Positions 26,115 through 34,695 of a DNA stretch of 64,000 nucleotides are shown here, in pieces. Made by a program: the position numbers and the translations under genes. The notes beneath the pieces were generated by a model that had not been told where the DNA came from, searched no databases, and was given only the letters and a program-made list of their open reading frames with translations. How positions within the stretch are numbered: position 1 is the stretch's first letter; each line of letters begins with the position of its first letter. The DNA lies in contig CAZLXI010000002.1 in NCBI GenBank assembly GCA_964563435.1, forward strand, positions 110,817 through 174,816, written 5' to 3'. The DNA is from Leadbetterella sp964563435 (GTDB lineage: Bacteria > Bacteroidota > Bacteroidia > Cytophagales > Spirosomataceae).

Positions 26115-27353
26115 TCATATAATCGGCGAGTAATACAGCGTATTGCAATTCTCCTTTGTTAAAAAGTTAGCGGCCGAGTTCATCATTTCATCGTGACTGA
26201 TCGATTCCAGATGCAGGATGGCTTCGTTGGCCAGGTTCACATCTCCTGCATTAGCGGCAAAGGCCAGCTTCATGGCACGGTTAAGCACTTCGGTTTCACT
26301 GAATTTGTCGAGTGAAACGGCCTGGGTCTTTACTTTGTCCAGTTTTTCGGGATAGTCGCGGGCCTGCAGGGCTTCATGCAGGCACTGTTCTATTTCGGCA
26401 TTGGCATCTTCCGACGAAACATCCGGGCTGACCGATCCGCTGATGATAAACAGCCCGTCATCAAGATAAGAGGTATTTTGAGCCGATATTCCCGTGAAAA
26501 TATGCTTCTCTTTAACCAGTCTCTGATAAATGAGTGAAGACTGTCCTTTTCCTAAAATATCGCTGAAAAGATCAAGCGCATATTGCACCCTGTGGTTCTT
26601 CTTCGGCGTGCGGTAGGCTTTGTATAAAGTTTTGAGGGGTACGTTTGCCTCATGATAAAGAACGCGGGCTTCCGCCTGAACCGGCTCTGCGGGGAGGTTT
26701 TTCGGACTCACCTTCCCGGAAGGAATGTCGCCGAACCATTTTCGGGAAAGCCGCTCTACTTCGGATACGCTAACATTGCCGGCTACTGCAAGTACGGCGT
26801 TATTGGGCAGGTAGTAGCGGTAGAAAAAGTCTTTTACATCGTCCATGGTCGCATTTTCGATGTGGCCGATCTCCTTACCGATGGTAGGCCAGCGATAAGG
26901 GTGTTTTTTGTAGATCAACGGCCGGAACTTCAGCCACAGATCTCCATAGGGCTGGTTAAGGTATCGCTGCTTAAATTCTTCGATCACTACATTTTTCTGA
27001 ACTTCCAGCACCTTAGGGTCAAATGAAAGGCCCAGCATGCGGTCAGACTCCAGCCAGAAGGCTGTCTCCAGGTTTTTTGAAGGAACCGTAATATAGTAAT
27101 TGGTGATGTCAGGAGAAGTGAAAGCATTATTGTTGCCGCCGGCTTTCTGCAGCGGTTCGTCAAAAGAGGGAATGTGACGTGACCCGCCGAACATCAGGTG
27201 TTCAAACAGGTGGGCGAAGCCGGTCTTTTCGGGATGCTCGTCCCGGGATCCCACATTATAACAGAGATTAAAGGCTGTGGTCAGGCTTTTTTGGTCTTCG
27301 TGTACATAAACTTTGAGGCCATTGTTGAGCTCAAAGTAATTGAAATTGATCAT
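26115..27353 (-). CDS. M16 family zinc metallopeptidase
   Basis: A 412-residue single-unit pitrilysin-type protease. The inverted zinc motif HLFEH is at residues 48-52, with the third ligand Glu expected in VVIEEFKQRYLNQPYGD, about 75 residues on. There is no signal peptide, so it is likely cytoplasmic or secreted by another route. Many Bacteroidota encode paired M16 proteins, one with and one without HxxEH. Only the active partner is present here. It is divergent from ispF with 56 bp between the start codons. Confidence 0.9.
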   Translation of the reverse strand: MINFNYFELNNGLKVYVHEDQKSLTTAFNLCYNVGSRDEHPEKTGFAHLFEHLMFGGSRHIPSFDEPLQKAGGNNNAFTSPDITNYYITVPSKNLETAFWLESDRMLGLSFDPKVLEVQKNVVIEEFKQRYLNQPYGDLWLKFRPLIYKKHPYRWPTIGKEIGHIENATMDDVKDFFYRYYLPNNAVLAVAGNVSVSEVERLSRKWFGDIPSGKVSPKNLPAEPVQAEARVLYHEANVPLKTLYKAYRTPKKNHRVQYALDLFSDILGKGQSSLIYQRLVKEKHIFTGISAQNTSYLDDGLFIISGSVSPDVSSEDANAEIEQCLHEALQARDYPEKLDKVKTQAVSLDKFSETEVLNRAMKLAFAANAGDVNLANEAILHLESISHDEMMNSAANFLTKENCNTLYYSPII

Positions 27354-27382
27354 GCCATGGTATTTAAGCCCAAAATTATGCC

Positions 27383-27390
27383 TAAATTTG
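27383..27390 (+). promoter_or_regulatory. Likely -7 box for ispF
   Basis: TAAATTTG matches TAnnTTTG, 19 bp before the ispF ATG, in the 56-bp gap to the divergent M16 gene. Confidence 0.4.
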
Positions 27391-27409
27391 GAATTTTAAT
27401 ACATTAAAT

Positions 27410-27895
27410 ATGCAATTCAGGATAGGACATGGTTATGATGTTCATCAACTCAGTGCCGGGTATGAGTTAAGTTTAGGGGGAATAAAGATCCCGCATACCG
27501 TGGGATCTGTAGGGCATTCGGATGCCGACGTGCTTTTACATGCCATTTGTGACGCCATGCTGGGGGCCTTGTCGCTGGGGGATATCGGGAAACATTTCAA
27601 AAACACGGATCCGCAGTGGAAGGGAATGGACAGCAAGCATTTCCTGGCCAGGGTAAACGAAATGATAGGAGAGAAAGGATATGCCGTAGGAAATATTGAC
27701 GCCAGCCTCATTCTTGAAGAGCCCAAAATAGGAAAGTACATTCCGGAGATGAAAAAGGTGATCTCGGAATGCCTGGGAGTAGAGAACGATGCCGTCTCCA
27801 TTAAAGCAACTACTTCGGAAACCATGGGCTTTGTAGGCCGGAAGGAAGGGTTGGAAGCCCATGCCGTTTGTATTTTATATAAAAAAGAGGCCTGA
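27410..27895 (+). CDS. ispF: 2-C-methyl-D-erythritol 2,4-cyclodiphosphate synthase
   Basis: Fifth step of the MEP isoprenoid pathway: cyclises CDP-methylerythritol phosphate and releases CMP. The metal site is visible as RIGHGYDVHQL (D10, H12) with the His in HSDADVLLHAICDA. GDIGKHF and the C-terminal IKATTSETMGFVGRKEG are family signatures. The length of 161 residues is standard for the homotrimeric enzyme. It is followed by dapA on the same strand after 54 bp, which has its own -7-like box. Confidence 0.97.
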   Translation: MQFRIGHGYDVHQLSAGYELSLGGIKIPHTVGSVGHSDADVLLHAICDAMLGALSLGDIGKHFKNTDPQWKGMDSKHFLARVNEMIGEKGYAVGNIDASLILEEPKIGKYIPEMKKVISECLGVENDAVSIKATTSETMGFVGRKEGLEAHAVCILYKKEA

Positions 27896-27921
27896 TGTAA
27901 CGGCCGAAAATAGAAAGATTC

Positions 27922-27929
27922 TAAATTTG
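27922..27929 (+). promoter_or_regulatory. Likely -7 box for dapA
   Basis: TAAATTTG matches TAnnTTTG and lies 20 bp before the dapA ATG at 27950. Confidence 0.4.
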
Positions 27930-27949
27930 CAAAAAAACATTTACTGAAC

Positions 27950-28831
27950 ATGAAAGAACTATATGGCTTGGGAACAGCCTTAACAACTCCTTTTACTGAG
28001 GATAATCAAGTGGATTTTCAGGCATTGAAAAGACATCTGGATTATCTGAATAAGGAGGGTATTGACTATTATGTGGTGAACGGAACTACCGGTGAGTCAG
28101 CTACTTTAACCAAGGAAGAGAGCGCGGAGATCCTGGAATACGTAAAGCAATACAATGGCGGTAAACGGCCGATAGTCTTTGGCATCGGGGGGAATAACAC
28201 CCAGGCGGTTCTTGATACCATTTCGAAAACGGATTTTAACGGGGTGACCGCGCTTCTTTCGGTGTGCCCTTATTACAATAAGCCCTCACAACAGGGAATA
28301 TATCTTCATTTTAAGGCCATCGCAGATGCCAGTCCGGTGCCGGTGATCCTGTATAATGTACCCGGCAGAACGGTGGTTTCCATGAGTGTGGAGACGATTG
28401 CCGAGCTGGCCAAACATCCGAATATTATCGGGTTGAAAGATGCTTCCAGCAGCATTGAGGTAGCGATAGACCTTTCGAGAACACTTCCGGAAGATTTTCT
28501 GTTGCTGTCAGGGGATGACAATCTTTTCACGGCTCAGGCAAGCCTGGGATATAAAGGGGTGATCTCCGTGATCGGTAACGGGTTTCCCAAAGAGTTTTAC
28601 GAGCTGGTGCAGTCGGCGCTGGCCCGCGATTTTGAGAAGGCGAAGAAGCTTCAGGGAAAATTCCTGGATTTTGATACCCTGCTGTATGTGGAATCTAACC
28701 CGGTAGGGATCAAATGTGTGCTGGATATTAAGGAGATATATGACGGAAGGGTGCGTTTGCCTTTGGCCAGGGCTTCTGACGGACTATATCAGAAAATGGA
28801 AGAATCTATGCGTAAAGAAGGGTTTTTATGA
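27950..28831 (+). CDS. dapA: 4-hydroxy-tetrahydrodipicolinate synthase
   Basis: Condenses pyruvate with aspartate semialdehyde in lysine and diaminopimelate synthesis. Visible are VNGTTGESATLTKEE, the catalytic Tyr in LYNVPGRT and the Schiff-base Lys in IIGLKDASSS (about residue 163). The 293-residue length is typical of DHDPS. A sialic acid lyase or KDG aldolase would look similar, but GTTGES and the length favour DapA. Its stop codon overlaps the PAP2 phosphatase start by 4 bp. Confidence 0.95.
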   Translation: MKELYGLGTALTTPFTEDNQVDFQALKRHLDYLNKEGIDYYVVNGTTGESATLTKEESAEILEYVKQYNGGKRPIVFGIGGNNTQAVLDTISKTDFNGVTALLSVCPYYNKPSQQGIYLHFKAIADASPVPVILYNVPGRTVVSMSVETIAELAKHPNIIGLKDASSSIEVAIDLSRTLPEDFLLLSGDDNLFTAQASLGYKGVISVIGNGFPKEFYELVQSALARDFEKAKKLQGKFLDFDTLLYVESNPVGIKCVLDIKEIYDGRVRLPLARASDGLYQKMEESMRKEGFL

Positions 28832-29454
28832 TCGGAAGGACCATCGTTTTTTTAGGAATTCTCGGGAGCCTGCCCGGTTTCGCGCAGGACAAAACCTGGG
28901 ATCTCAAAAAACTGGAGGATATTAACCTGACCCGGAATTTTGAGATGGACAAGCCGCTGAATTTTCTCAGCAATTCGTCGGATTACCTGGCCATAGGTTT
29001 TCCGGCAGCGATGCTGGCGGCGGGGTATATCGGCGACAATGCCGCTCTGAAGCGGGAAGGGTATAACATTGCTTTGACCACGGCGGCCACGTATGGTGTA
29101 GGTTTTGTACTGAAGAAAGCGGTGGATAAAGACCGGCCCTACATTACCCATCCTCATATTAAGAATTATAAGGAGTTTTCCGGCAGCTCATTCCCTTCCG
29201 GGAGTACGGCCCTGGCTTTTTCCACGGCCACCAGCCTGTCGCTGTCTTATCCCAAATGGTATGTGATCCTGCCGTCTACCTTATATGCCTGTACGGTGGG
29301 GTATTCCCGTCTGCACCTCGGGGCGCATTATCCCAGCGATGTTTTTGCCGGTACGGCCATAGGGATCGGTACGGCCTTTGCGTCGCGGAAGCTGAACCAG
29401 TGGATACGTAACGAATCCAGGAAAAGTAAACTGAAAAGACAAAGTGGAGAATAA
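28828..29454 (+). CDS. PAP2 family phosphatase with signal peptide
   Basis: A lipid or acid phosphatase. The three PAP2 motifs are visible as KKAVDKDRPY, SSFPSGSTALAFSTA and SRLHLGAHYPSDVFAGT, giving the catalytic His and phosphate-binding residues. A cleavable signal peptide (MIGRTIVFLGILGSLPGFAQ) places it outside the inner membrane. It could act on undecaprenyl diphosphate or phospholipids. It is translationally coupled to dapA. Its C-terminal tail is strongly basic (RNESRKSKLKRQ). Confidence 0.9.
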   Translation: MIGRTIVFLGILGSLPGFAQDKTWDLKKLEDINLTRNFEMDKPLNFLSNSSDYLAIGFPAAMLAAGYIGDNAALKREGYNIALTTAATYGVGFVLKKAVDKDRPYITHPHIKNYKEFSGSSFPSGSTALAFSTATSLSLSYPKWYVILPSTLYACTVGYSRLHLGAHYPSDVFAGTAIGIGTAFASRKLNQWIRNESRKSKLKRQSGE

Positions 29455-29458
29455 AAGC

Positions 29459-29614
29459 ATGGAGAAGGGCCAGCCTTTAACCCGTAAAGAGAAGGTGATC
29501 AAATATTTTAAAAAGCTGGGCTGGGTGGGCTTTTTCTTCTTCCTGGGGAAAGGATTACTCTGGCTGATCATTCCGTATTTAGCGGCAAAGGGACTTATTA
29601 ATTGCAATGGATAA
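29459..29614 (+). CDS. Small 51-residue single-helix membrane protein
   Basis: The frame starts MEKGQPLTRKEKVIKYFK, then has a hydrophobic helix from about residue 21 to 44 (GWVGFFFFLGKGLLWLI) and a short tail ending in CNG. The basic amphipathic start followed by one helix is a pattern I recognise from small conserved Bacteroidota membrane proteins, but I cannot name a function. It begins 4 bp after the PAP2 stop codon and ends just before a strong hairpin, so it is the last gene of the dapA unit. Confidence 0.6.
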   Translation: MEKGQPLTRKEKVIKYFKKLGWVGFFFFLGKGLLWLIIPYLAAKGLINCNG

Positions 29615-29659
29615 GGCTGTTTAAAAAGTGGCGACGAACCGCTACTTTTTAAACAGCCT
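29614..29659. terminator. Bidirectional intrinsic terminator
   Basis: A 16-bp perfect stem (29614-29629 with 29644-29659), extended inward by a wobble pair and three GC pairs, with a loop of about six bases. The stem has TTTTTAAAC on its 3' side. It lies between the plus-strand dapA unit and the minus-strand ALDH7 gene, so it can stop both. Confidence 0.8.
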
Positions 29660-29747
29660 CGATACGACCCAACCAACGAGACTTTTCACACCGCCTCTTC
29701 CATAAACAAGCAGTACTTCTCAGACGCCTTCAGTCTTCATTATAGTT

Positions 29748-31265
29748 TCAAAAATCAAATTTGATTCCCTGGGCCAATGGTAGGGTGTTCCCGTAATTGA
29801 TGGTGTTGGTTTGCCTCCGCATGTAGGCTTTCCACGCGTCGGACCCGCTTTCTCTTCCGCCGCCGGTCTCCTTTTCACCGCCGAATGCCCCGCCGATCTC
29901 CGCTCCGGAGGTACCGATATTGACATTGGCTATTCCGCAATCGGAACCCCAGGCCGCCAGAAAGGCTTCTGATTCCTTCAGGTTTTGGGTAAAGATGGCG
30001 GAGGAAAGCCCCTGAGGTACTTCGTTTTGCAGGGCTATGGCCTCATCCAGCGTTTTGAAAGGTAAAATGTAAAGAATGGGAGCAAACGTTTCGTGCTTCA
30101 TGATGTCGATCTGCGAGCTGACCTCGATCAGGGTAGGCTGTACGAAACTTCCGCCCATTTCAGGTAAGGCCTTTCCGCCTGTCAGTATTCTTCCGCCCTG
30201 TTCCTCTGCGGCTTTTACTGATTTCTCAAATAATGCGACGGCATCGTTATCGATTAACGGTCCTATGTGGTTGGTGCTGTCCAGAGGATCACCGATTTTG
30301 AGCTGCCGGTAGGCATTTACAAGCTTAGTGATGATCTCGTCTTTTTTGGATTCGTGTACCAGCAGGCGCCGGGTGGTGGTGCATCTTTGTCCGGCAGTGC
30401 CTACTGCTCCAAAAACGATCGCCGGGATGGCCAGGTTTAAATCGGCATTTCCGGTCACGATAATGGCATTGTTTCCGCCCAGTTCCAGCAGGTATTTTCC
30501 TAAACGTGCCGATACGTTTTTGGCTACTTCTTTGCCCATGCGGGTGCTTCCGGTAGCTGAAACCAGGGCTATGCTTTCGTCGGCCGACATGGCTTCACCT
30601 ACGGCTCTGTCGCCAATAGTGAGGCAGGAGATTCCTTCAGGCAGGTTATTGTTGCGCAACACTTCGCTGATAATATTTTGACAGGCAATGCCCGAAAGCG
30701 GCGTTTTTTCGGAGGGCTTCCAGATGCAGGTATTTCCGCAAACCCAGGCAAGCATAGTGTTCCAGCTCCACACCGCCACGGGGAAGTTAAACGCCGAAAT
30801 CACCCCCACCACACCCAGGGGATGCCATTGCTCATACATGCGGTGCTCGGGCCTCTCTGAGTGCATGGTGAGGCCGTATAGTTGCCTGGACAGGCCTACC
30901 GCAAAATCACAAATGTCGATGATTTCCTGTACTTCACCCAGACCCTCCTGGAGGCTTTTTCCCATTTCGTAGGATACCAGCCGGCCGAGGGCGTTTTTGT
31001 GTTTTCTGAAGGCGTCGCCCATTTGACGGACGATCTCACCCCGTTTCGGGGCAGGCACTTTTCGCCATTCTTTAAACGCGTCCCGGGCGGTGGCTACGGC
31101 TTCGTTATAATCTTCTACCGTGCATAAAGTAGTGGTTCCTATTAGTTGATTATCGGCAGGACTGTACGATTCCAATTGGCCGCCCCCACCGTTTCTGTTT
31201 TTAAGTCCGGTTGAAAATCCGTAGTTATTTTCCAGGAGATTAAGTTCCTTCAAAAAATCTTTCAT
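29748..31265 (-). CDS. ALDH7-type aldehyde dehydrogenase (alpha-aminoadipic semialdehyde dehydrogenase-like)
   Basis: Oxidises alpha-aminoadipic or piperideine-6-carboxylate-derived aldehyde in lysine breakdown, by family resemblance. The 505-residue protein shows ISAFNFPVAVWSWNTML, LVSATGSTRMG, the base Glu in LELGGNNAI and the nucleophile Cys in GTAGQRCTTTRRL. The long insert and the C-terminal GGGRESGSDAWKAYMRRQT are typical of ALDH7. The start at 31265 follows a minus-strand TATATTTG box at 31285-31292. Confidence 0.93.
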   Translation of the reverse strand: MKDFLKELNLLENNYGFSTGLKNRNGGGGQLESYSPADNQLIGTTTLCTVEDYNEAVATARDAFKEWRKVPAPKRGEIVRQMGDAFRKHKNALGRLVSYEMGKSLQEGLGEVQEIIDICDFAVGLSRQLYGLTMHSERPEHRMYEQWHPLGVVGVISAFNFPVAVWSWNTMLAWVCGNTCIWKPSEKTPLSGIACQNIISEVLRNNNLPEGISCLTIGDRAVGEAMSADESIALVSATGSTRMGKEVAKNVSARLGKYLLELGGNNAIIVTGNADLNLAIPAIVFGAVGTAGQRCTTTRRLLVHESKKDEIITKLVNAYRQLKIGDPLDSTNHIGPLIDNDAVALFEKSVKAAEEQGGRILTGGKALPEMGGSFVQPTLIEVSSQIDIMKHETFAPILYILPFKTLDEAIALQNEVPQGLSSAIFTQNLKESEAFLAAWGSDCGIANVNIGTSGAEIGGAFGGEKETGGGRESGSDAWKAYMRRQTNTINYGNTLPLAQGIKFDF

Positions 31266-31284
31266 CGATGTTTTATCTTTTTTG

Positions 31285-31292
31285 CAAATATA
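31285..31292 (-). promoter_or_regulatory. Likely -7 box for the ALDH7 gene
   Basis: The minus strand reads TATATTTG, matching TAnnTTTG, 20 bp before the ATG at 31265. An inverted repeat lies directly upstream at 31315-31352. Confidence 0.45.
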
Positions 31293-31314
31293 CCGTATGT
31301 GTGCTAAAGGTTTA

Positions 31315-31352
31315 GAGCATGTTTAAAATTTGTACTTTGTACAAACATGCTC
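31315..31352. repeat. Inverted repeat upstream of the ALDH7 promoter
   Basis: Ten-bp arms GAGCATGTTT and AAACATGCTC surround an inner, overlapping inverted repeat (TTTGTAC/GTACAAA). The site covers the place where an operator for the ALDH7 gene would be expected. It may alternatively be a hairpin insertion. There is no T-run that would mark a terminator. Confidence 0.5.
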
Positions 31353-31379
31353 TTATTCGAAGTTGGATTTTTAGTAAAA

Positions 31380-31483
31380 TATCGGCTTTTTTACCGATAA
31401 TCCTGAATATCGGCTTTTTTGCCGATAATCCTAAATATCGGCTTTTTTGCCGATAATCTTAAATATCGGCTTTTTTGCCGATA
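31380..31483 (+). promoter_or_regulatory. Four palindromic operator-like repeats, 28-bp period
   Basis: Four copies of the 20-bp site TATCGGC-6T-GCCGATA start at 31380, 31408, 31436 and 31464. The period is exactly 28 bp. The first copy is imperfect (ACC in place of GCC); the other three are perfect 7-bp dyads. The last copy ends 3 bp before the -33 box of the satD promoter. Position, dyad symmetry and repetition suggest a multi-site operator, most simply for the SatD-like protein that follows, which has a C-terminal DNA-binding-like domain. Confidence 0.75.
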
Positions 31484-31486
31484 TTT

Positions 31487-31517
31487 TTTGTTTTTTTGAA
31501 TCTTTGTTTTACTTTTA
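31487..31517 (+). promoter_or_regulatory. Promoter of the satD-like gene
   Basis: TTTG at 31487-31490, then exactly 19 bp, then TACTTTTA at 31510-31517, which matches TAnnTTTG except the last base. The ATG follows 18 bp later. The four palindromes abut its upstream side. Confidence 0.6.
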
Positions 31518-31535
31518 TGGTGTGAAAATGCTGAT

Positions 31536-32138
31536 ATGAAGATTGTAATAACCGGAGATGTAGTGAATTCCCGGCGGGTAAAAAGTACAAAATGGCTGGA
31601 TTTGCTCAAACAGGAGTTGGGTAAGTTCGGGAGGGAATATAAAGACTGGGAAGTGTACAGGGGAGACAGCTTTCAATTATTACTGGAGGCTTCCGATGCA
31701 CTGCGGGCTGTATTTCATATAAAGGCAGCTATTAAGCAGGTATCGCCCCTGAATGTTCGGATGGCGATAGGCTTAGGCGGGATAAACTACCGTTCAGATA
31801 AGGTTTTGGAATCCAATGGATCGGCGTTTATTTATTCGGGAGAGTGTTTTGAGCAGTTGAAGAAACAGACCCTGATGATCAGATCAGATGAGCCGGCGCT
31901 TGATGCTGAGCTCAATCTTATGTTTTCACTGGCAGGTCTGGTGATGGACTACTGGAAGCCCGTAACCGCAGAGATCATTCATCAGAAACTTACCCACCCT
32001 CACCTGACACAAAAGGAACTGACAGCGTTAATGGGTAAAAAGAGTCAATCGGCCATTAGTGAGGGGCTGAAACGGGGGGGATATGAGGAGATAGAGCGTT
32101 TGATTTATTATTTTGAAGCACAAATAGAACAATTATGA
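31536..32138 (+). CDS. SatD family protein with C-terminal helix-turn-helix-like region
   Basis: A 200-residue protein. The N-terminal part (MKIVITGDVVNSRRV, VYRGDSFQLLLE, RMAIGLGGINY) matches the SatD family, which has a nucleotide-cyclase-like fold, and the cyclase-like GDVxxS start is clear. The C-terminal stretch LTQKELTALMGKKSQSAISE looks like a helix-turn-helix. Directly upstream are four palindromes and a promoter, so autoregulation is likely but unproven. Its 3' end overlaps the DUF3307 gene by 4 bp. The biological role of the pair is not established; satD in streptococci was linked to acid tolerance. Confidence 0.8.
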   Translation: MKIVITGDVVNSRRVKSTKWLDLLKQELGKFGREYKDWEVYRGDSFQLLLEASDALRAVFHIKAAIKQVSPLNVRMAIGLGGINYRSDKVLESNGSAFIYSGECFEQLKKQTLMIRSDEPALDAELNLMFSLAGLVMDYWKPVTAEIIHQKLTHPHLTQKELTALMGKKSQSAISEGLKRGGYEEIERLIYYFEAQIEQL

Positions 32139-32857
32139 CAGAATTAATCCTACAACTGGTACTGGCCCATATCCTGGGCGATTTTGTTTTTCAGCCGCTT
32201 TCATGGGTAAAAGATAAGGAGTCTAAAGGCATTCGGTCGGTGGCTTTATATAACCATATTATGGTGCACGTGCTGGCTATGTACGTGGTACTTTGGTTTG
32301 ATGTAAGGTACTGGCAGGCTTTTTTTGTTATTCCTGTTACGCATTTTGGGATTGACCTAATGAAAATCTACCTGAAAGGGAGACTCAACCCTCGTTTACT
32401 GTTTATTGGCGACCAGCTTCTCCATTTTCTCGTGATTTTTGCCGTAGTGTTATGTTATTTCCCGGACGAATTCCAATGGGATTATCTGAATCACCCAAAA
32501 GTGCTACTGACCCTGACGGCTTTGCTTTTGCTGACTTTTGCCGGTGGGGTATTTCTGAAAGTACTCCTGTCGCGATGGAACGTGGAAATCAAAGAAGAAG
32601 ACAAATATAAGGGTATGGATGAAGCCGGGAAATACATTGGAATGCTCGAAAGGCTGTTTGTTTTCTTCTTTGTAGTGGCCGGGCAGTGGGCAGGTCTGGG
32701 TTTTTTGATAACCGCTAAGTCTATCTTCCGGTTTAATGACCTGTCCCGAAACCGGGAGCGACAGTTTACAGAGTATATTCTCATCGGTACGCTGATGAGT
32801 TTTGGTATGGCTGTTTCTATAGGATTGATTTACAAATATTTATTTGGAATTCTGTAG
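32135..32857 (+). CDS. DUF3307 family membrane protein
   Basis: A 240-residue protein with about six hydrophobic helices. The N-terminal DUF3307 signature is LVLAHILGDFVFQPLSWVKDKE, followed by a conserved His segment (LYNHIMVHVLAMYVVLW) and VTHFGIDLMKIYLKGR. HILGDF, NHIMVH and THFGIDLMK look like a set of membrane-embedded His and Asp residues. Coupled by 4 bp to the SatD-like gene, a pairing seen often in Bacteroidota. Function unknown. Confidence 0.85.
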   Translation: MTELILQLVLAHILGDFVFQPLSWVKDKESKGIRSVALYNHIMVHVLAMYVVLWFDVRYWQAFFVIPVTHFGIDLMKIYLKGRLNPRLLFIGDQLLHFLVIFAVVLCYFPDEFQWDYLNHPKVLLTLTALLLLTFAGGVFLKVLLSRWNVEIKEEDKYKGMDEAGKYIGMLERLFVFFFVVAGQWAGLGFLITAKSIFRFNDLSRNRERQFTEYILIGTLMSFGMAVSIGLIYKYLFGIL

Positions 32858-32894
32858 GTGAGGTTCTATTTTTAAGGATTAAATCCATAAAAAT

Positions 32895-33860
32895 ATGAAA
32901 CCCACACTACTGATTTTGCTGATGCTGGCCCCCCTTTGCAGAGAATCCCCGGCCTGGGGATTTTACGGGCACAGCCTGATCAATCGCCTGGCGGTGTATT
33001 CCCTGCCGCCCGAGATGCTGGGCTTTTTCAAGAGCCATATTGAGTACATCACCGAAAAGGCAGTTAATCCGGACCGCCGCCGGTATGCGATGACCGGAGA
33101 GGCCGAGAGGCATTTTATCGATCTGGATAATTATCCGGATTCCGTAAAGACGGTTTTGCCGGGCTTAAGCTGGGAGGAGGCCGTGAAGACGCTGGGAGAA
33201 GAGGTACTGAGGGCCAACGGGATCATCCCCTGGCAGATACAGCGAATGAAATTCCAGTTGACCGAGGCCTTCCGCCACCGGCAGGCCGGGCAGATTCTGC
33301 GGATAGCTACCGACCTCGGGCATTACATTGCAGATGCAAATGTGCCGCTGCATACCACTAAAAACTATAACGGCCAGCTCACCGGCCAGCACGGCATTCA
33401 TGGTTTCTGGGAGTCGCGATTGCCGGAGCTGTTCAGCCCGGATTACGACCTGCTGACGGGGAAGGCCGTCTATGAAAGGAATGTGAGGGATAGAAGCTGG
33501 CAGGCGGTGTTACAGGCCCACGCGGCTCTCGACAGTGTCCTGAGCTTTGAACGACGGCTTACGGCCGAAAGCCCTCCTGACCAGAAATTCACTGTGGATG
33601 AGCGTAACGGGATCACTGTAAGGGCCTATTCCCGGGAGTTTTCAGCGAAATACCACCGGATGCTGGAAAACCAGGTGGAGCGGCAAATGATGCGATCGGT
33701 GAAGATGATCGCTGATCTGTGGTTTACGGCATGGGTAGATGCCGGGCAACCCGACCTTGACGGGATCCCGGGGTTTGTTCCGGATCCGGAAGAAGAAAAA
33801 GAAATGATGAAAGGCTGGCTGCAAAGAATCCTGAACGTGAGAAAAGAGGCGGATTATTAA
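32895..33860 (+). CDS. Zinc-dependent phospholipase C / S1-P1 nuclease-fold protein
   Basis: A secreted 321-residue hydrolase. The N-terminal signal peptide (MKPTLLILLMLAPLCRESPA) is followed by WGFYGHSLINRLAV, where Trp1 and the first His after cleavage are zinc ligands in this fold. Further ligands are likely in AERHFIDLDNY, DLGHYIADANVPLHTTKNYNGQ and QHGIHGFWESRLPELF. This is the pattern of the zinc-dependent phospholipase C/P1 nuclease superfamily. Phospholipid or nucleic acid as substrate cannot be separated by eye. Confidence 0.85.
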   Translation: MKPTLLILLMLAPLCRESPAWGFYGHSLINRLAVYSLPPEMLGFFKSHIEYITEKAVNPDRRRYAMTGEAERHFIDLDNYPDSVKTVLPGLSWEEAVKTLGEEVLRANGIIPWQIQRMKFQLTEAFRHRQAGQILRIATDLGHYIADANVPLHTTKNYNGQLTGQHGIHGFWESRLPELFSPDYDLLTGKAVYERNVRDRSWQAVLQAHAALDSVLSFERRLTAESPPDQKFTVDERNGITVRAYSREFSAKYHRMLENQVERQMMRSVKMIADLWFTAWVDAGQPDLDGIPGFVPDPEEEKEMMKGWLQRILNVRKEADY

Positions 33861-33927
33861 AGTTGTGCGGATCAGCATCCCTAAAAATGAAATAAGTTTG
33901 AGTACTCACTACCCGGAACTAAGTGAG

Positions 33928-34695
33928 TCATAAATCTTTTTTTAGAAAGGTTCTGTACGCCTTAAAGAGGGGCAGTATTATCCAAAACAGGAGCAACAGG
34001 ATGGAAATGACCACGCCTTTTTCGGATGTGAAGAACTTTTGAAATATAGCACCGGTGATTCCCAGGAGGGCGGAAATGTCCAGCTTCATCAGGATCAGTA
34101 TCCTGGCCAGGTCTACCGGGTTAAGGGCGGTCAGTACCAGGGAGGCTTTGTCGAGGGGATAGTCACTGAACAGCATCAGTACGGTAAGCGCCAAACCATC
34201 ATAAAGGAGGCAGAAATAGAACCATATCCCAAGGGCGATCCCGATGCCTTTGGCCCTGTCACGGGTAAGGGTGCAGGCGAAAAGCGCCAGGGATACAAAG
34301 ACCAGTGACAGCAAAAGGCCGCACAAAACCAGTGTGGCCCCGGCTCCGGTGCCGTCATAGATCCAGGTAGGAATACCTACCCCCACAAAAAAGGCCAGGC
34401 AGAGAGAAGTGTTTATTCCCCAAAACTGGCTGAGGAATATGGTGCCTCTGCTGACGGGCTGAGCCGACAGCAGCTCCAGGAACTCGTAGGAGTTATAGAA
34501 CTGGATGGTGGTAAAGACGATACTTACCAGCGGAACCACCATCAATATGATGTTCAGCAGGCTCAGTACTCCTTTATTTCCTTCCGCTCCGAAGCCATAG
34601 AAAGCCAGGCTGGTAAACAGCAGCAGGAGGGTGTAACTGAGAACGAAACGGTTCCGGACGATATCGTAGATCACGTATTTAATAACTTTGTTCAT
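33928..34695 (-). CDS. nosY: NosY-like ABC transporter permease, nitrous oxide reductase maturation
   Basis: A 255-residue six-helix membrane protein of the ABC-2 permease type. With NosF and NosD it forms the transporter that delivers sulfur for the CuZ centre of NosZ. The start shows YVIYDIVRNRFVLSYTLLLL, and the region FLELLSAQPVSRGTIFLSQFWG is typical of NosY. It is the last gene of the operon and overlaps the NnrS-like gene by 4 bp. Confidence 0.85.
   Translation of the reverse strand: MNKVIKYVIYDIVRNRFVLSYTLLLLFTSLAFYGFGAEGNKGVLSLLNIILMVVPLVSIVFTTIQFYNSYEFLELLSAQPVSRGTIFLSQFWGINTSLCLAFFVGVGIPTWIYDGTGAGATLVLCGLLLSLVFVSLALFACTLTRDRAKGIGIALGIWFYFCLLYDGLALTVLMLFSDYPLDKASLVLTALNPVDLARILILMKLDISALLGITGAIFQKFFTSEKGVVISILLLLFWIILPLFKAYRTFLKKDL

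Noticed and set aside
31380..31483. Possible CRISPR array (four repeats)
   Set aside because: The repeat unit is 20 bp with only 8-bp, nearly identical spacers, and no cas genes are near. The location at a promoter fits operators better.
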